Positions 16,302 through 28,558 of a stretch of DNA of 64,000 bases are shown piece by piece (the first letter of the stretch is position 1; the number at the start of each line of letters is the position of its first letter). The notes under the pieces are model-generated. The model was not told the origin of the DNA, ran no database searches, and saw nothing but the letters and a program-made list of their open reading frames with translations. The position numbers and the translations under genes are program-made. Source of the DNA: Yamagishiella unicocca (lineage: Eukaryota > Chlorophyta > Chlorophyceae > Chlamydomonadales > Volvocaceae); the NCBI GenBank assembly GCA_003116995.1, contig BDSL01000001.1, positions 806,001 to 870,000 on the forward strand. The letters run 5' to 3'.

Positions 16302-19270
16302 CGCAGCAGGCCTGTATTCGATATTCGGCAGTATTAGATGTTGCGTTATAACGCTTAGCTACCACGCCTTCCCATGAACTCAGCTCCTCACCCAGTTAGC
16401 AGCTCCAACAGTCCCCGTGATGCCATGCTCGTAGTAACTTCTGGTTCAAAGTGATATAGAATAGACTTTCATCGGCAGAGGAGCCTCGTGCGTGGTTTAA
16501 TGCGGTACGAAGAAGACTCATGACGTCGTACATACTATCTATTTCACAAACCTCAGCTATTATGAATCGACACGTTAAGGGAACACTTCTTCGCTTATCA
16601 AGATGACATTTTCGGCCGGCAGGATGCTCCCTTACACTCCAAGGCCGACAGGACGAAATTATCATCCTCCTTTGATAGGCTTATTAACAGCTTTAACTAT
16701 CAGCCAACTGTGTGGGTATGTATAGACACCCCTATGCCTGGGAAACTATCTATCCTGCTTTTTTTACGTTGCCGCCTCCTGCCTGCATGCGAATGGCGTG
16801 CTCGCGCTACCCGGCGGCTCCCCCTGTTAGTATCTAGTTGAGGCCATAGCTCACTCAAAGCACAGCGGAGGATGACCGATGGCCAACAGGATGGCTGGGA
16901 CCCGTCCAGCACCAGAATGGCTGTGAACCTGTCCAGCACCAGAATGGCTGGGGACATGGGCGAGTGGCGACATGGGAAACGTGGGTGCGTTACTTCCACG
17001 GGACACGGACAGGAATTGCCTCGATCTGGCCAGTATACACGACTGACCTAACAGGAATGCGAGCAGGTGGGGCAGGGTGGGGCTCCAACGGCTGCTGTTC
17101 GCAGCATCACCAACATCGGCGGCGGCGGTGCTGGGCGACTAGCAGCAACATCGGGGTCCAGTTCGTTTCACGTTGCTGTTGGCGGAAACGCTCAGGCCTG
17201 CTGCTTCTTTCTGCTGGCAGGCCTGCAAAGACTGCTACTGCTGCTGTTGGTGGCGACGTGTCTTCCAGGAAGCCGATGCGTGTGGCGTGCAGACGGGCTC
17301 CGGTGGAATTGATCTGCTCAGGGGGGCTCCAGCTGTGACAGGAGATGATGGACGGCGTGCGCGCTGCAGCGACGGGTGTCTTTACACGTCCTCCAAAGGC
17401 AAACGCAACAAGCTCTGATGATCAACGAATGCCATGAGTATCTACTCCAATGTTTGCTTGTCGATGCACGTTCTAGACAATGACCGGAATACTGCGGTAA
17501 GCATCGCAACGGGTTCCTAACGTCGACATGGCCGTGACTCCTAGGTGTCCTAGGCGGTCCTGAAGCCGGCACGGGCTCGGGAACGTACGCAGGGTGAGGG
17601 CGTGGTTCTGCAGGGAGGAGCCCTGCACGCCCAGAGGCCTGAATACAACGTTCATTGTAGGGGTTTGGTCGACCGCGCAAAAAGCCATGGTACGTCATCG
17701 AGAGGGCCCCTCCTTTTCCAGCGAACTTCCCTTCTGCATCTCCCACTACCAAAAGTGTAGGCGGCGGGCGGTGAGCGGCGCGCACTATTCGTAAGAACCT
17801 ATGCCCGCGGACTACGGGCTATCTTCAAAGCTGGAAAGGACAGAAAACGCCATCGCCATCTCCTGCTTTGTAGTTCCTGTTTGTCGGGGCTTCGCGCTCA
17901 CATCCAGACGTCCGACAAGCCTACATGCTGCGTACATACCCCTGGCAACATTCCAGGATCATGCCACCAGAGGGAATATGAGTCATGGTGTACTGCAGGA
18001 CGCACAAGTGTCATGACCCAGCACCGGCATGATTGATTCGCATTAGTCATGGTTTCGGCGCCGCTCCAGAAACGCGAATCTGAGCGCGACGGTTGGAGTG
18101 AAATATCTCGCGAGTGCGTTGTTGGGTACGTCCGTTGACACTGAGTAACGGACGTCGTCTTATATCGTCTGATAGCTTTCGCTTTTGGACAGAAGCTGGC
18201 TCACGATCGGAGCCGAAGGGATAGGGTGCGCACAACGGGCCCACGTAGCCTTAGCACGGTGGGATGTCACTCCTGGTACTCCGGGCCGTGCTCAATGTAT
18301 CCTCTCGCACGAGGTGCCCAGTTACAGACATGTAACGACACTGGCGAGCATCTGTTGCCCCGCAAGCAATAGTGCAGCTGTGGGCCGCGCCTCGGTCGGG
18401 AGTCAGAATACCCGGGGCAGAACTCGGAAGAGGTAGCGACTTGCGGCGTTCACCTGCTGACGTGTCTACGACCTGGTCAGTTGTAGCCTAAGCGCTAACG
18501 ACAGCGCACGTCAAGTCAGGCCTGAAGTCGGCCAATGCGATCAGCCAGGAAAGCACGAACAGCACGGCCGGGTCTGCCACGATGAGCTAGTCATTGTGCA
18601 GACCTGCGCCTTTGTATAATGTCTGTGACAGCCGAAGACTGCTGTGGGGCATGACACAAGGACGCCCCAAAGAAGCATTGCAGGCATTGAAAACTCGTCG
18701 GGCCCGCTGGCTTTAAGCCCGATGAAACAGTTACTGCTGCTACGTCAGGCCATCAGGGCGGGAAAACATCGTATTCGGAGGCCTCCTTGATTTCCATTGG
18801 TCGCTCGTGCGTGACCGTTAAGAAAGGATAGCGAGGGAGCAGGGGGGCGGAAGTGGAAGCCTTGGGAAGTCGGCCACACAAGTATCGTTTTCTATCCATC
18901 GTACGGAGCAATGACACGGCATAAAGCGGGCATAAAGGAAAGGCCCTGCTCAAATTGTCTAGGTGGCATGCACTGGATCGCTCCCGCGCCGACGACTATC
19001 TTCCCATCACACATAACTTCCGGGAACTAAACTGCCTACATACACCGTACGACCAGAATTTACTAGAGGTCCGCTTTCAACAGAGGAGACAGAGGCCCAT
19101 CACGCTCCTCTTCCCATACCAGGCTGCGGTAGACAGAGTAGAGTACTTTGGCGTTCATTCAGGGTAGCTGCCGACGGCAAGCGTCAGGCCCGGTGGGCCC
19201 TGTTAAGTAATGTAGTAAACATCACATTTGACACACCTATCTGACCGCGCTGGCGGCTTATCCATTGCAG
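16302..19270. other. Long stretch with no convincing gene
   Basis: Upstream flank of TSPO, then about 2.9 kb in which ORFs such as 16964-17338 (+) and 17318-17785 (-) show no recognisable domain, and base composition is lower in GC than the coding regions. A palindrome, GCGTTATAACGC, at 16343-16354 lies about 42 bases before the TSPO ATG and could be its TATA region. Upstream exons of the gene suggested at 19271 may be hidden here. Confidence 0.35.
16901..16950 (+). repeat. 23-bp direct repeat
   Basis: GTCCAGCACCAGAATGGCTG occurs in two copies, within 16901-16923 and 16928-16950. It is intergenic, upstream of TSPO. Confidence 0.85.
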
Positions 19271-19432
19271 AACCCCGCTCCTGTGGGCGGGGTGCTACCG
19301 GTAGAGTTTGCGGCCGAAGGGTGCGCGCGCGGGCGACGGAAGAAAGCGGAGGAAGAAATCGACGCCAGGAAGGAGGCGGAGGAAATATACGACATCGGGT
19401 TCATACAGCACAAGGGCGTACGCATTCACTGA
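19271..19432 (+). CDS. Possible exon of an unidentified protein
   Basis: A clean acceptor (ttatccattgcag, ending at 19270) opens a 53-codon frame to TGA at 19430-19432. The translation is coding-like: NPAPVGGVLPVEFAAEG, then a charged helical stretch KKAEEEIDARKEAEEIYDIG, then FIQHKGVRIH. It may end here, or splice at GTACGC (after HKG) to an acceptor at 20010, which would add it in frame to the EF-hand gene that otherwise starts at 20029. No family recognised. Confidence 0.35.
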   Translation, partial: NPAPVGGVLPVEFAAEGCARGRRKKAEEEIDARKEAEEIYDIGFIQHKGVRIH

Positions 19433-20028
19433 ACGACTCACTAATGTAAACCACGTCAGAGATCAATGGCCTCTCCAGCCAGTAGGTAAAAGCCGTAAAC
19501 GTCTCGGCCATACGTTGCGCGTTAAAGCTACGCAGCTCATGTTGACCGCGAAGATAATGCTATAGCTTCACGTCCCAGCTTCGACACAGCCAAATGCCGT
19601 CATCCTCCGCCTTGCGGTTCGCCGCGTCCAGCTAGGTCAGCTACCTTTACCGTCCTCATTGTATTGGCAAAACCTTCCAGCTGTCATATACTTGCACTGT
19701 TGCGTATGTGTATATAAATTGCAACTGTTGGTATTGGAGGTACGGCGCGTTGTCGAGTGCAATTCGCCGTCATGATTGGCAAAGGTCGTTTCCTCCGTTA
19801 TACAAATGGTTCCATTAGCAAATATGGCATTACATAGTTGTGCCTCCATGCTTAAGGGCTAAGACACCGCTTCGGCAGGTCTGACATCAGCACACCACTC
19901 TCGCCAAATCGACTTCGTAGCTAGGACGTCGTTGCTGCTGACCAGACACATTTCATAGTAAACCTATCGTTTTGCTGCTCCAAGCTGCGGGGTGCCGGGC
20001 GCTCTGCAAGAGGCCGCCGAGTCACCGC

Positions 20029-23000
20029 ATGGAGGACAGCTTGGCTAACGCGCTTGCACAAAGGAAAAAGGACAAGAGTATTACATGGCAGCCATACCTA
20101 ACCAATGACGCCAAGCAGGATCTCCACGAGATATATGAGCGCCTCGACCCGGATGGCAAAGGTGAGAGCTGCCGAGCGGCTGTTAACGCCAAGCCCACGG
20201 ACTGGAAAAGCACTCAAGTAGTAAATATATAAAAGTAACCTTTCCGAGCTAGACACACGCGGTGTGGCAAACGAAAGAGCAATACTGAGGTGTCAAAGTA
20301 ACCCCGTCTTTGGCCTGCGGAGCATGCAGGGTACATTACGCAGCAGGAGCTCCATGCAGCGCTTAATGAGGCCTTGGGGAAGCCAGTCAGGTGCGACGGG
20401 AAGTCCGGAGGGCAGGCGGCTCACAGGGCAAGGGTCCAGAGGAGCCTAAACGCCAGAATACCTACTCTTCCAGGACTCGAAGGACACACTTGCCGGTTCC
20501 CCTGCGCAAACTGAATAGTTGCTGTGCACCTTTCGACCTTCCATGCCGCTTTACCCTGGCTCCGCACAGCGGTGCCCCAACCCCCGCACCAGTGTTTTTC
20601 ACCAGTCCTTTCCCCTGCGAATATCTCGGTTCTGGCTATTAAGAAAGGCTCTTGTTTGCACCCAGCACAACCGCACCAAATATCACAATCACGGTTTTCC
20701 CATTGCTAACCCCATTCGCCCTGGACATACATCAATGCACATATCCCAGGGCTGAAACTGTGCGGACGCTGGCCATTCGTATGGATGTCTCCAGCCGTCA
20801 CGGCAACCATATATCGTACACCGACTTTATCGAGTACATGGCGCAGAAGCTGCTTGCGGTGGAGTCTTACGACGACCTGATGCGCACGGAACAAGGGCCG
20901 CTGATGCGAGACGTGGTGAGTGCAGGTTGCCAGGCGGGTGGTGCGCGTGCTCTCATGGCGACAGCGGTGTCGGGTCAGTTGCGGTGGGTCCGCGTCGACC
21001 CTGCTGGGTGGCGGGAAGGATGAATCTGCTTGCAGGCCCCTTGCGCCAGGCACTGGCCTCCATGTCCGCCATTACCAAACCTGGATGAATGCATCCGTTC
21101 GATGAAGCGGCCGCATTCAGCGTCGGTAACCTTTTACTGCGTTTAAAAGTATCGGGGTGCAGCCCCCACCTGGCTTTCGCAGCTTGGATGGTTTCACGGA
21201 CCGGCAGCGCCCAATACACCCCGGGGCCAGGCGGGGCCTTACTTGCAAAAGCATCGTGAACCTCATGCCTGTGAAGAAGAAGCCGTTGCAGGCATCCCAT
21301 ATAGCAGCCTGCAACTATCCTCCGAATGGGGCACTTAGTGGAATTTGTACGAAACACATTGGGGTATTCTACTACACCCTGTTTCGTAACGCAGCTATGC
21401 AATGTGCATGCCGCACTTCGAGGTCTCATGGCAAACCATGGAGTACTAGTAACTGTTACAGTGGGCCCCAGACCATAAGGTGGAGCCATCGGGCGCATCG
21501 CCTGACACCGAAAGAGACGCAGAAAGAAGAACAAGCCAGTCGACCGAGGTATGGCAAACCACCAGAAACCCCGATTAAGGAGCCAGAGAACAAACAGCGG
21601 CACCAACCACCTCTTCACAGGCATGAGGTTGGACCTAGGGGAAAGTAGCCTAAATGGCCCCCCTATTAGCAACACACCAACTGCAGCCCAAGCAGCCCCT
21701 CGGTCAGAGCAACCAGCAGGGCGCCTCAACAAGTCGAGCAGAAGCCCCCTACCTGAGACCCAAGAAGATTCCGGCCACCACGAGCCAGCGCCCAGCCCGA
21801 AAGAAGGAGGAGCAAAAAACGGAGCTCCCGCAGGAGCACCGGCCAGCCGGGACCTAATCCGACCCCTTACAACTGGGCGCCGGGCCAACAACACACAGGA
21901 GAGGGTGTTGAGGACCAATCCCTCCCCAACCCTTGTTCGGACCCCCTAGTGCCGCGAAACCCCGCGAAACCCCGCGAACGAGTGTTGTCGGCACGTACAG
22001 ATAGGGCCGACCTGGTTGGATCGTTCCATGGGCCTCGCCCGGCAAGTGCACGTGGTAGCCGTCCTTCGAAACAAATAGACACCCACCACCCCTGCGTCAC
22101 GTCCCCGCGACCTCACTGTCCACGATGTTCGTCCTCATCCGCCAAAACGGATGGGCCCGAAGTTGGAACAAAGGTTCCTCGATTTGCCACCGATTTCCCA
22201 CCGGCATGGCAGGCCTGTCTTTGGTCCTGCAAGCCAGAGCTGCATCAGTCGCGAATGTGCTCCAAAACATTTAGTAGTCTCATGTCTTGGGCTTTGACAC
22301 ACGTTCAGGCGTAACCCCGGCAGCCTATGCTCAAACCCTGACGCTTCATTCCGTCACCAGCCTTGCCCCCAATCCCCAGACTTCGGGTATTACGTTGCTG
22401 CTATCTGGCAAGCCTTGAATGTGTGTCTTGTGCGTCTAAGAAATAAGGACGGACAGATTAGGTTTACCGCGGCTGTCCCTCGAGCATCTGCCAGGACGGG
22501 GTCATTGCGGAACAAGACGCGCACTGGGCATATTTCCCGCAAACCTGCCTTTCGTTGGACTCAAACGGTGGCCTGGCTCTGTGAGCTCGCCTTCAATAAA
22601 TCGTATGCCCAGTCAGCAGCGGTTACGCCGCACTCCCTTCAGGCCGCCTTGGTGTGACTCTCGTATTGAACGGGAGCATAACGTGGATGAAGGTATTCAG
22701 TAATACACATGCGGCTTGAACAGCGGTTCCTCGTTGGTGTACGGCACTGCGCTCCATAAACACACGACACACACGCTAGAAGTCAATGCGCCGCATTCCT
22801 GTTTACCGAATGAGCTACTACGGATTAGCATTATATTCAAGCTTACGTGAGGATAGAAGAGTTTGGAAGCCTCACTCTGATCGCCACTGGAAGAAGAATT
22901 TGACCGCACATTAACGAAATTGACCAATGGACCTGCAAGGTATTGTACTTCAAGCCTCTGGGGAGCCAGAAGAAACGGGCCTCTGGGAGTTATGTACTTT

Positions 23001-26000
23001 TAGCCAAAGGGGCAAAACGTTTTAGCCTCACTTAATAAGGAATAGAAACACTGGCTAGCACCATATTTACTACGTACAGAATTGGTGCGCGTCTGCACTC
23101 CAGCCGTCGCAAGAGTAGGTACGTTTCGACTTTCGACGACCGCCAAAATACCTGCCGTAATCCTCATTACGCTTGGCTGTCGCTATGGATGCAACGCGGT
23201 ACCCTATCCTTCCTTCGCTAGTGCCTGCGTGCGAGGGCGTAGGTGGAGTATCCTGTCGTACTGGGTATCGGTATCATGACGAGGGTGACGGCCATCCTCT
23301 TACCCTTTCTAACAGGGCTACAAGCTATACGAGCTACTCGAGACCTATAAACGAAAGCAGATGCTCAAGGATGCAATGACGGTGAGACGGACCCCGTCTG
23401 CGATTCACGATTGCCAACTGGCATGTCCACGGGTAACATTTCCCCGGGCATCTGTGGGTCAATACTTTTCAACCTTCTGTGTACAACCTGCGCGAGCTAT
23501 CCTACTGCGGCTCGCGCCCACCGGCCTTGGCTCACCGGCTCGACTCCGCGGCACGCCGAATAGCCTGTACTTCATTTGCTATCCGCTTGACAATTTGCCC
23601 GAATCTGCATTGTCTGAGCTTGCCTGTATCCACCTCTTGAACTCTACTACCTGCATTCTTACGCTCCTGACTATTGTCGTCAGCAGTACGCTTGCTTCTG
23701 TCGTCGCGACTTCGTGTCCGACGTCGCACCATTGACCGTTCGTGTTGCCTCGCATCCCCGCCCGTTGCATGTGTGGTGCAATCGCCACCCCTACCCCTAC
23801 AGGGAGGCGACGGCATCCAGAGGCTGCTGCATCATACAAATGCGCCCATACAACACCGAAACCGACGGAAGGGGCAGTCGGGGGCCGACATTCTCCACAG
23901 CGGACAAGGCGCCGACCCGGGTGCGGCCTCCTCGGGTCGCAGCCGCTCCCGTAGAGGCGCGAGCGGCAGCAACAGCGCAGGCGGTATGGCATCATCGTCC
24001 GGCGGCCGCAGCTTTGCAGCACGCAGCAGCGCGAGCACCGCCCGCAGCGGTGTCGACGATGAGCTGCTGGGGTTGCCCTCGTCGCCGAGCATCTCCTCCA
24101 GGACAGCGAACGCAAAGAACAAGCCGCCAGGGGTCCGACGGACTGCCAATTCCGCGTCATCATCTGTGTCGCTGCCGCAAACAAGCCTGGACAGGGACCC
24201 GGTTCAGAGATGGCGGAAAGGGATGGGCCTCGCAGCTGGCGATGACAGCAGCCGGGCACTGGCTTGGTCGGGTGAGGACGCGACGGTGGACATGGACGAC
24301 CTCGCCGGCATCACCAGCCTGCGGCATTCCGAACCGCACGTCACCGCGCAGGGTGGCGGCAAGCACCACCTCTTCACCGTCCGCCGGATCAGCCCGAACC
24401 CGTCGCCCAACTCGTCAACCCCATTGCCGATCAGCCCCCTCGCCGCCCTCAGCAGCCCCGCAGCCCCCACTGCCTTGCCGGCAGAGGCAGGCGACGGGTG
24501 GACACAAAACCGGCGGGCCTGCTCCACCTCCGCGTTCCTCCTCCGCGCCGCCTTTGGCTCCAGCACGCCTGCAGGGTGCGCCACCCTCCCTGCCGCCGGC
24601 CGCGGCGGCAGCCGCAGCTCCAGCCCCGCGCCGAGCCAACTACCGGTAGGGGCTTCGAGCCAGCCCCTGTCGGCCTCGTTGGCCGGTAGCGGGCTGCCGT
24701 GGCGCTCCCCGGCAATCCTAGCACAGGTGCTGGAGGTGGAGCAGACCGGGCTGATTGACGCACACCAGCTGGGTCTTGAGGAGCTGCATACGCACACGCA
24801 CACGCTCCCCCTGCACATGCAGCCGAACCGCACCCAGATGAAGAAGCCGAGGGCGGCCCTGGGAATGCGCGCGGCAGCGGCGCCCCGGGCGTCGTCAGCG
24901 ATACAGTTCCGGTCGCACTCCTTCCCGAGGCACTCGTCGTATCCTATGGGCGGGCGCGCCAGCGGCGGCATCCCCACGGCATCCATCCTATCGGGGCCCT
25001 CCGGAGCGCTCAACGAGTGCGACATGGACGGAAGCACGCAGCAGCGCACGTCCCAGTCGCAGCACGGCGACGAGGAGAGGCGGCGTGAGGGCGGCCAGTT
25101 TGGAGGCTGGACGGTGGATGAGTCCGAGGCCGCCCAGACGCTGCTGCGGGCGAGTGTCAGCAATGGTGGCTCGCGGCCGCGGCCCCGTTTCCAAGTCGCC
25201 GCTGCATCAGCGGAGGGTCTGCGCCTCGACGTGTCAGGTACGCCATCACAGTCCTGCCAGGTACGCCGCTCACCGCTGCGAGACATCCTCATTGCCTGGC
25301 GGCGGGCGCGCACCTGGTTTGCTATGTCTTCTTTGGCACGCCTTGGCGCTTCTTGGCACACCTTGACCGATGCTCTGCTCCGTACTCACGAGGGCCGACG
25401 CACATTTTTGTCCCTGCGCACACTGAACATACCGCACACAGCTGCACACCCCTCTGCAGCCGTTACGGCACACAGCTGCACACCCCTCTGCAGCCGTTAC
25501 GGCAATGCAGCACGTGGTGCGCCATGTCGCATCCGCCTGCCCACCTCCACTCGCGCGGATTGCACCTCACGCTCTTGCCCCTCGCCCCGCACCGACACCG
25601 CACTGCCTGGCGGCAGACCCGCTCGAGTCGGATCCTATCCTCGTCAAGCTGCCCAACTGGGTTCGAAAGGGCATCGGCCTTCCACCAGCTGCTGTCCAAC
25701 CCATCCAACATGATCATCACGCGGAGTCGTTCTCCCTGGCGCCAGCAGCAGTATCCCCATTAGCGAGCACGGCCTCGGTTCCGGAGCTCGCCGCCGTCAT
25801 CAGCGTGACGGAGAGCTGCATATCGGGCTTGCACGCCGAGACTGAGGAGGATTGCGACAGCACCGGCGCTGACGGGCTGCACTCGGGCCCCGGCGGCAGC
25901 ATGCCTGGGACCGGTGGCGACGACAGCCGCGGCAGCGGCATCCTGCCCGGTTCGGCTCCGGATATCGCGGCTGCAGCGGCCCCCCGTGTGGGCGGAATGC

Positions 26001-28558
26001 ACGGCCATGGCTACTTCCGTCAGAACACGCTGCGCTTCGTGCCATTCGGCGGCGACACGACCGCGGTGGTGGCGGAGGGGGCGGAGGGGGCGGAGGGGAC
26101 GGAGGGGACGGAGGGGGTGGAGGGGACGGAGGGGGTGGAGGGGACGGAGGGGGTGGAGGGGACGGAGGGGGCGGTGGTGACGGAAGGGGCGGAGGAGGGC
26201 GACATGGTAACGGGGGCGCTGACGGAGGCGGCCGACGGCGCGGACGCCGTGCTGCCGGACGCCTTGTACGCGCCTGACGAGCCGCCGTTGCAGCGCACAG
26301 ACCTCGCGGGAAGCGTTGACCTCGCGCGTCCGCGCAGCGCCTCCCCTTCCTCCAGCCCGCCCCGCATCCCGCCCTCGCTCCGGCGGCAGAGGTCCGTGTC
26401 CGACAGCGCGCTGGGGCCTGACATGCTGGGCTCTGCCGGCGCAGCTGCTGCCCCGGTCCCCCCGCACGTGGAGTCCACATTCAGCGGCCACCTCACCGCT
26501 CACCCGGACCTCATGACAGCGGGGATATACGCCTTCCGCAATCACGTCGCCACGTGGCCCGTGGGCACTGACCCGGCGGTTGAGGGGCCGACAGATGCAG
26601 AGGAGGGTGAGGGCGACTGGCTGGCGAGCGGCGTGGAGGCGACCCGGGAGTCGCTGTCGGCGTGGGAGGTGCCCGTCCTGTCGCAGCGGTCCAGTGTGGG
26701 GCACGGCTTCTTGGAGGGGGTGGAGCAAGAGGTGGAAGAGGAGGAGATGGGGGCGGCCGCCGCGACGGCGATCTACGAGCGCCTGTTTGGCCGGCCAGGA
26801 GGTGCGGGGAAGGGCGAAGAGCCAGCGGCGCCAGCCCCGGAGGTGCAGCATGCGTCGTCATTGGCGCCACGGCACCAGCAGCCAGGCCGCAGGCCGTCCT
26901 GCAACGCATCAGCGGCCAGCTCTGGCGCTGGTTCATCAGCAGCCGGTGGCGAGGAGCTCGTCGGCGCCTCGGCGCTAGCCGCCTCCTCGCAGCAGCGGCA
27001 CGGCAGGCAGCTGGTTCATATGGGCCCTGGCAGCGCGGCTGGCAGCCTGCCGCAGCGGCGGTCCTCGAACAGCGAGGAAGCGGCCGCGGCGCCGCCCCAT
27101 CCACCGCTCTTCACGAGGCTGCGGCCGCACTCAGCGGTGCTGCCGCCCTACGCGTCGAATGTGGTGGCGGCGGCAGAGGCCGCTGTGGCGGCTGCGCATG
27201 CGGATGACCTGCGGGCGGGCGCCGCGGCGGTGTTGTGGTCCGCCGACTACGTGGGGGCTGCGCCGGCGGGTGCGGAGGGCCGGGCGCCCGGCCGGCCCGC
27301 TGTGCGGCTCAACCACACAGCCATGCTGCGCCTGCAAGCGCAGTACGGCACGGAGATGGTGGCGGCGGCCGGAGTCGCGCTGGGGCTGGGCGGCACCTCC
27401 GCCGCGGCCAGGGATGCGGCCAGCCGCGAGGTGATGCAGGTGCTGGCTGCCAGGGGCACCAACGGCGGTCGGCACGCGCCAGGCGCGCAGTGGAGCGGCG
27501 GCCCGCTGTCGCCGCCCTCCCTGGACGCCTCGTCCTCAGCCGAGGCCGCGGCGGTGGGCGCCGGATCCCACCCCCAGCTGCGCCGCGCCGCCTCCGCCCA
27601 CGGCGCTGGCAACCTGCACCCCACGCCCCTACCCTTCCTGCCCCACGACGCGGTAGGCTTGGGCCGGAAGATCGTACGGCGGGCCAGTCGGCAGTCCTCG
27701 GAGGCTGGTTCCTCTGCAAACAGCCGGCCCAACTCCGCCCACAACTCCGCCCACAACTCCGCCCACACAACCAGCAGCAGCGCCAACACGACCAGCTCTG
27801 CCCCCCAGGCCCACGTCCCAGCCGCCCGCCCCTCCTCCGCCCTGCCGCCCAGGAACTCCGCCGCTCGTTCCAGCACCAGCCACACCCCCACCGCCGCCGC
27901 CGCCGCGACTAGCGCTGGCGCTGGCGCACGGCCGCACCATGCTCCAGCGGCCCCTCTGAACTTCCAGTTCCACCAGCATGTACATACGCTTGCACCTCCT
28001 GCAGCGGCCGCCGCGTCTGCGTCGGGGCTGGTGCCTCCATCTGCGGGCCCCGGCGTCTTGCGACGTCAAGCGCGCGCCACGTCAGCTCGCGGGTTAACCC
28101 CTCACACGGCACCCACCATCGTCTCGCGCGTGAGGCAGCTCAACGAATCGGAGGTTTCGTCGTGCTTCTTCGCGGCCTCGGTGCAGCACGCGGCCGCTGG
28201 TGCAGGCGGCGGGGCCCGGCCCCCCCCGCTGGTGCGGCCGGCGCCCCACACATCGCCAGCTGCGTCACTCTCGCCAACTCCAGGGTCAGCGCTGGCGGCC
28301 TCGGCTGGCGGCCGGGGCCCTGGCGCTCAACCGGTGGTGGTCGGGAGCGGTAGCGTGACGGTCGTGGATATTTCGGTCCGTCCAGCCGGGGGTGAAACCT
28401 CCGGGCAGGGGGGCAGTCCAGGTGCAGAGCGGCGGCGGCGGCTTGAGGTGATGGGGACAGGCGCGATGTTGATAACAGCGCAGAAAGACCCCTACGGGGT
28501 CGTTGCTGCGACGGCAGCGAGCAGCCGCGCCGGGGGGGTAACTAGCGGGGGGAGGTGA
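20029..28558 (+). CDS. EF-hand protein with very long low-complexity tail
   Basis: Exons 20029-20161, 20330-20390, 20750-20915, 23316-23381, 23803-25237 and 25617-28558 join in phase to 1600 residues. The N-terminus holds a canonical EF-hand loop, DPDGKGYITQQE (residues 40-51), formed only after splicing, and a second, degenerate longer loop starting at D77 (DVSSRHGNHISYTDF). Two helical exons follow, one being GYKLYELLETYKRKQMLKDA. From residue about 143 the protein is Ser/Ala/Gly/Pro-rich and probably disordered, with an acidic Glu-Gly-Thr/Val/Ala repeat encoded at 26077-26190. Two similar short motifs, DPVQRWRKGMG and KLPNWVRKGIG, recur in the tail. It is presumably a calcium-responsive scaffold; the function is unknown. 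Intron 4 (20916-23315) is 2.4 kb and contains a repeat-bearing MITE-like element. Upstream exons are possible (see 19271). Joining of the last two large exons relies on phase and the repeated KG-G motif. Confidence 0.65.
21259..21630. mobile_element. MITE-like element with 19-bp terminal inverted repeats
   Basis: AACCTCATGCCTGTGAAGA at 21259-21277 is matched exactly by its reverse complement at 21612-21630. The 372-base unit lies within intron 4 of the EF-hand gene and encloses one copy of the dispersed repeat (21443-21565, reverse orientation). It has no transposase. Whether the inverted repeats are the true ends, and what the target duplication is, cannot be settled from one copy. Confidence 0.5.
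21443..21565 (-). repeat. Dispersed repeat copy F (long, reverse)
   Basis: Reverse complement shows tggtggtttgccat, tgcgtctctttcg, gtgtcaggcgatgcgcccga and tggtctggggcccactgtaa. It lies inside the MITE-like element 21259-21630. Confidence 0.8.
25436..25503 (+). repeat. Perfect 34-bp tandem duplication in an intron
   Basis: Two identical 34-base units, 25436-25469 and 25470-25503, beginning ACACAGCTGCACACC. They lie in intron 5 of the EF-hand gene, upstream of the acceptor at 25616. Confidence 0.95.
26077..26190 (+). repeat. GGAGGGGNC/T-G minisatellite coding for EG(T/V/A) repeats
   Basis: About a dozen 9-base units with an 18-base higher-order pattern in the last exon of the EF-hand gene. 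In frame they encode EGAEGAEGTEGTEGVEGTEG and continue alternately, an acidic tandem tract that is a likely length polymorphism. Confidence 0.9.
27728..27769 (+). repeat. 12-bp coding repeat, three copies
   Basis: AACTCCGCCCAC is repeated three times in tandem and encodes NSAH units in the EF-hand protein tail. Confidence 0.85.

Noticed and set aside
21443..21565. Possible conserved peptide (MAPPYGLGPTVT-like) encoded by the dispersed repeat
   Set aside because: Similar peptides appear in several copies, but in short frames broken differently in each copy. The conservation is at nucleotide level, so a coding function is not supported.
20953..21918. 321-codon minus-strand ORF
   Set aside because: It spans a spliced gene's intron, repeat copy F and the MITE-like element. 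Its translation has no domain and the openness follows from high GC.
24204..25361. 385-codon minus-strand ORF
   Set aside because: Antisense shadow of the large EF-hand gene exon 23803-25237, which joins in phase with flanking exons.
25760..26851. 363-codon minus-strand ORF rich in HPLRP repeats
   Set aside because: Antisense reading of the EG(T/V/A) coding minisatellite in the EF-hand gene; not an independent repeat protein.
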